DNA from: Mesostigma viride | Lineage: Eukaryota; Streptophyta; Mesostigmatophyceae; Mesostigmatales; Mesostigmataceae | Assembly (NCBI GenBank): GCA_009746045.1 | Contig: RPFO01000667.1 | Span: 2,347,380 to 2,397,316 of the forward strand | Reading direction: 5' to 3' | DNA length: 49,937 nucleotides | The notes under the pieces: generated by a model | Databases searched by the model: none | The model's input: only the letters and a program-made list of their open reading frames with translations | What the model was told of the DNA's origin: nothing | Made by a program: the position numbers and the translations under genes | Part shown: piece after piece, positions 45,313 to 49,937 of the stretch | Position numbering within the stretch: the first letter of the stretch is position 1 | How the letters are laid out: every line of letters starts with the position of its first letter

Positions 45313-46008
45313 CTCCTGCCCAGCTTGCTGCACACACGCACCTTCCTGCCAAGCTTGCTGCACACACGCACCTTCCTGCCAAGCTTGCTGCACACACGCA
45401 CCTTCCTGCCAAGCTTGCTGCACACACGCACCTTCCTGCCAAGCTTGCTGCACACACGCACCTTCCTGCCAAGCTTGCTGCACACACGCACCTTCCTGCC
45501 CAGCTTGCTGCACACACGCACCTTCCTGCCAAGCTTGCTGCACACACGCACCTTCCTGCCCAGCTTGCTGCACACACGCACCTTCCTGCCAAGCTTGCTG
45601 CACACACGCACCTTCCTGCCAAGCTTGCTGCACACACGCACCTTCCTGCCAAGCTTGCTGCACACACGCACCTTCCTGCCAAGCTTGCTGCACACACGCA
45701 CCTTCCTGCCCAGCTTGCTGCACACACGCACCTTCTTGCCCAGCTTGCTGCACACACGCACCTTCCTGCCCAGCTTGCTGCACACACGCACCTTCCTGCC
45801 AAGCTTGCTGCACACACGCACCTTCCTGCCCAGCTTGCTGCACACACGCACCTTCCTGCCAAGCTTGCTGCACACACGCACCTTCCTGCCCAGCTTGCTG
45901 CACACACGCACCTTCCTGCCAAGCTTGCTGCACACACGCACCTTCCTGCCCAGCTTGCTGCACACACGCACCTTCCTGCCCAGCTTGCTGCACACACGCA
46001 CCTTCTTG
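45313..46008. repeat. 30-bp minisatellite, about 23 units, strictly in register
   Basis: The unit is CACACACGCACCTTCCTGCC plus (A/C)AGCTTGCTG. There are no indels over about 700 bp and almost the only variation is A/C at one position. On the minus strand it continues the frame of the exon at 46009-46262 and would encode KVRVCSKLGR decapeptides. In that frame the A/C variant is synonymous (CTT/CTG, Leu), and the one other change is Arg to Lys. Confidence 0.95.
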
Positions 46009-46262
46009 CGGCATCGGCGGAGCGCCAGGCGGGGCAAGTCCACCCCTACCAAGATCTCCCCTTGTCCGTCCCTGGCTTGCCCCCCTGTCACCTTGGCCGG
46101 CATCCCCAAGGGGGCGCCGTCGCGGCCGCTGCTATTACCCCCCCGGCTTCTCCTATCCCCCGGCTTTGCCTTGGAGGGGGCTGCCCGGCTCCTTGCTGGC
46201 GCTTGTGCTTGCGCGCTGGCCTTGGTGGCAACACTGGTCGCAACAAGGACAGGGGCGAACAA
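46009..46262 (-). CDS. Putative exon, basic/Ala-rich protein running into the 30-bp repeat
   Basis: A minus-strand frame open from an acceptor-like CTCTCTTCAG (about 46275). It encodes FAPVLVATSVATKASAQAQA, then a basic Gly/Arg/Ser region and GEILVGVDLPRLALRR. At the start of the repeat array an AAGAAG before GTGCGTG could be a splice donor; alternatively the frame runs through the array. Which it is cannot be settled from sequence. No known domain is recognised. Confidence 0.35.
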
Positions 46263-46550
46263 ACAGGGAGTGACCTGAAGAGAGGAGCCACCAGCAGCTG
46301 TTCATGGCAGGGCCTTGGGAACCACGAGGGAAGAGATGGGCCACGGGCATCAGAGCTCGGCTGGCAGTAGGGTGTCCCGCGGCATGTGGGCTGCACATAG
46401 GATGTGGGCAGGTTCAAGGGTTGACCCTTTATGTCATGGGCACCGCCTGTGTAGAGTACAGGCACCAAAGACCCTGTGTGACGGCCATGACCTGTTTCTC
46501 CCTTGACCCATCGCTGCCCCCAACCGTGCGTATCAGCTCATCGAGATTAC

Positions 46551-48134
46551 GGAGGGAGGGAGGGAGGGAGGGAGGGAGGGAGGGAGGGAGGGAGGGAGGG
46601 AGGGAGGGAGGGAGGGAGGGAGGGAGGGAGGGAGGAGGGAGGAGGGAGGGAGGGAGGGAGGGAGGGAGGAGGGAGGGAGGGAGGGAGGGAGGGAGGGAGG
46701 GAGGGAGGAGGGAGGGAGGGAGGAGGGAGGGAGGGAGGGAGGGAGGGAGGGAGGAGGGAGGAGGGAGAGGAGGAGGGAGGGAGGGAGGGAGGAGGGAGGA
46801 GGGAGGGAGGGAGGAGGGAGGAGGGAGGGAGGGAGGAGGGGAGGGAGGGAGGGAGGGAGGGAGGGAGGAGGGAGGGAGGGAGGGAGGGAGGAGGAGGGGG
46901 AGGGAGGGAGGGAGGAGGGGGGAGGGAGGGGAGGGAGGGAGGAGGAGGGAGGGAGGGAGGGAGGGAGGGAGGGAGGGAGGAGGGAGGGAGGGAGGGAGGG
47001 AGGGAGGGAGGAGGGAGGGAGGGAGGGAGGGAGGGAGGAGGGAGGAGGGAGGAGGAGGGAGGGAGGAGGGAGGAGGGAGGGAGGGAGGGAGGGAGGAGGG
47101 AGGGAGGGAGGAGGGAGGGAGGAGGAGGGAGGAGGAGGAGGAGGAGGGGAGGGAGGGGAGGGGGAGGGAGGGAGGAGAGGAGGGAGGAGGGAGGGAGGGA
47201 GGGAGGGAGGGAGGGAGGGAGGGAGGAGGAGAGGAGGAGGGAGGGAGGGAGGGAGGGAGGAGGGAGGGAGGGAGGAGGGAGGAGGGAGGAGGGAGGAGGG
47301 AGGGAGGGAGGGANNNNNNNNNNNNNNNNNNNNNNNNNNNNNNNNNNNNNNNNNNNNNNNNNNNNNNNNNNNNNNNNNNNNNNNNNNNNNNNNNNNNNNN
47401 NNNNNNNNNNNNNNNNNNNNNNNNNNNNNNNNNNNNNAGGAGGGAGGGAGGGAGGAGGGACGGGAGGAGGGAGGAGGGAGGAGGGAGGGAGGGAGGAGGG
47501 AGGGAGGGAGGGAGGAGGGAGGAGGGAGGGAGGGAGGGAGGGAGGAGGGAGGGAGGAGGGGAGGAGGGAGGGAGGGAGGAGGGAGGGAGGGAGGAGGGAG
47601 GGAGGGAGGGAGGGAGGGAGAGGGAGGGAGGGAGGGAGGGAGGGAGGAGGGAGGGAGGGAGGGAGGGAGGGAGGAGGGAGGGAGGGAGGGAGGAGGAGGA
47701 GGAGGGGAGGGAGGGAGGGAGGGAGGGAGGGAGGGAGAGGGAGGAGGGAGGGAGGGAGGGAGGAGGGAGGGAGGGAGAGGAGGGAGGAAGGGAGGGAGGG
47801 AGGGAGGGAGGGAGGGAGGAGGGAGGAGGGAGGGAGGAGGGAGGGAGGGAGGGAGGGAGGAGGGAGGAGGGAGGGAGGGAGGGAGGAGGAGGAGAGAGGG
47901 AGGGAGGGAGGGAGGGAGGGAGGGAGGGAGGGAGGTGAGGGAGGGAGGGAGGGAGGGAGGGAGGGAGGAGGAGGGAGGAGGAGGAGGGAGGGAGGGAGGG
48001 GAGGAGGGAGGGAGGGAGGGAGGGAGGGAGGGAGGGAGGGAGGGAGGGAGGGAGGGAGGGAGGGAGGGAGGAGGGAGGGAGGGAGGGAGGGAGGGAGGGA
48101 GGGAGGGAGGGAGGGAGGGAGGGAGGGAGGGAGG
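46551..48134. repeat. (GGGA)n / GGAGGGA array with assembly gap
   Basis: About 1.6 kb of purine-only GGGA and GGA units in irregular mixture. Positions 47314-47437 are 124 Ns, so the true length is unknown. A few breaks (GGGACGGG at about 47458, GGTGAGG at about 47934) could serve as landmarks. All six long open frames here are repeat products. Confidence 0.97.
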
Positions 48135-48646
48135 ATCCACCGCTCATCCCCAAGCTGATGGGAACCAACTCCAACCCAATGGGTGTCTGAACCTTGACAG
48201 TGATTCCCAACCTATGGACAAAGGGGGAGCGCGACGCCTCTTGACACGGATGATATGCTCCAGCTCCATGAGCCGACGGTGGACAGCTGGCTCCGCATGT
48301 GCTGCCCACCCTGAAAGTGTGTGACTCTTGGGGCACAAGCTCTAGACTTTCTTTCATCACACCTACTTGACCTCCGTGGATCGGCGTCGCGCGTTGGTGG
48401 AGCTCGGAGAGTGGTCCGCGAGGTTTGTGCCCGCAGCTGCGACGGAACCAACGGAGGACGTGGCATATGCGATGCAGCGACACGTGGACTTCAGCAGATT
48501 CCATATAAGTGACCCACAGGAAGGCACATGCAGCTTCACCTTGAATGCCACTGCAGTCGGGCTGGCCATGACCTCTTGCTATGAAAATAAAGGAACATTA
48601 CGAAGTGAACCGGGTATGCTATGGACGGCCTATGAAGATCACTCAC

Positions 48647-48872
48647 TTTTCTGTGTAACCTTTCTGTGTGTTCCCGGTGTTGCGTTGCCAGGATTGTTAA
48701 CGGTAAAAGCGCTATCACTCCCGAGCAAATGTCGAGTAGCGGCAAGATTCCAGTGAGACAGCACTTCCCCTGTACTGGCCCTGCTCGGTTTAGGTCCAAA
48801 ATCCTCGGGCGCTCCCCAGGTGCTCAGCAAAGATAAGAATACGATAACACCCAGATTGACACGAAATGCCAT
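48647..48872 (-). CDS. First exon of a putative secreted protein
   Basis: The frame begins MAFRVNLGVIVFLSLLSTWG, a good signal peptide with a small-residue cleavage region, followed by a polar stretch containing one N-glycosylation sequon (NAT). It ends ACA CAG AAA A before the strong donor GTGAGTGATC, phase 1. A TTTATTTTCATAG acceptor 68 bp further on, and a second possible 56-bp intron (48366-48311), would give a product of about 178 residues ending at 48212. The short introns and lack of a recognised domain make everything after exon 1 doubtful. Confidence 0.4.
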
Positions 48873-49439
48873 TTCTTTCTTTTATAAAGAACGAGAGATC
48901 GCGGCGAGGTCCCGCATTGCCTCGTGAAAATGAACGGGCGACGGCCTGTATGGCTTGCATGGAGCCTGCACGGAAACGCCGTGCCAAGACTCCAGGAGTC
49001 ACGTTGATTGCTGCAAAATTTTCCTGCTTCACCTCACCTTACACACAAGCAATTGCGTTCAGAACCAGGAACCGTGTTAGTTAATAAATTTCCTGAATTC
49101 CAGTCGACTTCCATTTGAACTACCGCTAGCGACGTCCAGCTCGTTGTATTGCTGACGTACAGTCACTAAGTGCCTACGAAGACAGCTCAACTGATATTTA
49201 TTTTTAAAATTCAGTGTTCCCCTAATCACGAAACCGAAATCTTCTCATGGCCAGTACTGTCGGGTACTCCGCTCGCCATAATTATCTCCGGTACGTTTAC
49301 GCTAGTTGATACGTGGTAGGTACTCTACAGCTGGTGACTGGTGGCACTGCAGTGGCAAGATCAGTGATCACGTGCATTTTCGTGGGTTTTGCACGTCGAG
49401 AGATAAACAATCTCTATTAATCAACTTTTAAAATACTTA

Positions 49440-49660
49440 AGCAGCATATTTGCGACTACTTGCGACGTCCCGGAGATAACGCCCGATAGGGGGGGGGCTA
49501 GCACCCCCTCCCACCCCCGCCCAGCCACGGGACCCCCCCGGGGTAAGGGGGTCAGACCCCCTCCCCCAACCCCCCATTCGTTGCCACTCCCGGGGGGTCC
49601 AGGGGGGGGGGGTAAAGAAGGCTTGCGCCCCCCCCCCCCCCCTCCCCGACGTCCACCAAG
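49440..49660. repeat. C/G-homopolymer segment, possible relic of the A/B element family
   Basis: TTGCGACGTCCCGGAG at about 49460 resembles the inner terminus of elements A and B (GCGAC...CGGAG). It is followed by long G and C runs, as in those elements. No matching right end is seen. The preceding stretch 48873-49439 holds no gene that I can support. Confidence 0.4.
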
Positions 49661-49669
49661 GTTCGCACA

Positions 49670-49937
49670 TGGGAATGACCTTATATATTATAGTGTTAGT
49701 AATATATTATTTTTAATATATATTATAGTGTTAGTAATATAGTGTTAATTAATTAGCTTAACTTATTATATAGAGTCAATTAATTATTTTTTTTTGGGGG
49801 GGGGTTAATATAGTTGGATAATATTCAATTTTGGGAAAAACCTCGGCGGCAAAGCATGTGCGGGAAAACCTGGGCGGGAAAGCATGGGCGGCAAAGGTAA
49901 TGGTGCCCCGGAGGGGGGTGGGGGAGGGGGTGGGGGG
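49670..49937. repeat. AT-rich duplicate and G-rich window end
   Basis: ATATTATAGTGTTAGTAATA occurs twice (about 49684 and 49719) in an AT-rich tract, followed by a T8-G9 run. From about 49840 a degenerate tandem of GGCGGCAAAGCATG/GGGAAAACCT words leads to G-rich sequence cut by the window edge. No gene. Confidence 0.7.

Noticed and set aside
42994-46008. CRISPR-like regular repeats
   Set aside because: Units are directly tandem with no unique spacers, and the genome is eukaryotic. These are minisatellites.
46429-48504. 550-690-codon frames over the GGGA array
   Set aside because: Low-complexity repeat translated through 124 Ns, open in many frames at once.
48367-48756. Plus-strand 129-codon frame with plausible composition
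   Set aside because: It overlaps the minus-strand signal-peptide exon, lacks a supported start or splice context and has no recognisable motif. The minus-strand reading explains more.

Overview
This is a stretch of nuclear DNA from a eukaryote. It contains spliced genes with GT-AG introns of several hundred bases to 2.7 kb, non-LTR retrotransposon remains, several families of non-autonomous DNA transposons, and a very large load of micro- and minisatellites. Nothing looks bacterial: there are no operons, Shine-Dalgarno spacing or prokaryotic gene families. The genes favour GC-rich codons and encode Golgi or secretory-type enzymes that act on carbohydrates. This fits a microalga, possibly a green alga, but that placement is an inference and I cannot name the species.

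Layout. 0-3 kb holds broken LINE remains on the minus strand and a CCGGTA-rich repeat. 3.3-13.3 kb is a tandem dimer of one unit that carries nested TTAA-site transposons and is bordered on both sides by (AATG)n arrays. 13.3-17.3 kb is a palindrome with arms of about 1.6 kb plus a pair of equal-length (334-bp) direct repeats. 18.25-25.79 kb is a four-exon minus-strand gene for a membrane-anchored SGNH (GDSL-like) hydrolase. Its introns are swollen by two transposon-like elements and three satellite arrays. 27.08-29.95 kb is a three-exon plus-strand gene for a PAPS-dependent carbohydrate sulfotransferase, divergent from the SGNH gene. 30.9-32.2 kb is microsatellite. 32.3-36.8 kb holds LINE 3'-end copies and a small two-exon minus-strand gene of unknown function. 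37.3-46.3 kb holds several exons of one or more uncharacterised minus-strand genes, interrupted by a G-rich satellite block and by 44-bp and 30-bp minisatellites. 46.5-48.1 kb is a GGGA-type array with an internal run of Ns. 48.2-48.9 kb holds the first exon of a putative secreted protein. The end is C-rich and then AT-rich repeat.

The two genes I can assign with confidence, the SGNH hydrolase and the sulfotransferase, lie head to head with about 1.3 kb between their start codons. Both have an N-terminal secretory or anchor segment. A shared role in decorating secreted polysaccharide is plausible but inferred. I see no complete transposase, tRNA, rRNA or CRISPR array. The most informative structures are the order of TTAA insertions at 3.8-11.8 kb, a 4-bp-TSD element family with homopolymer subterminal tracts, and a recurring LINE 3' tail built on a CACGTG palindrome.
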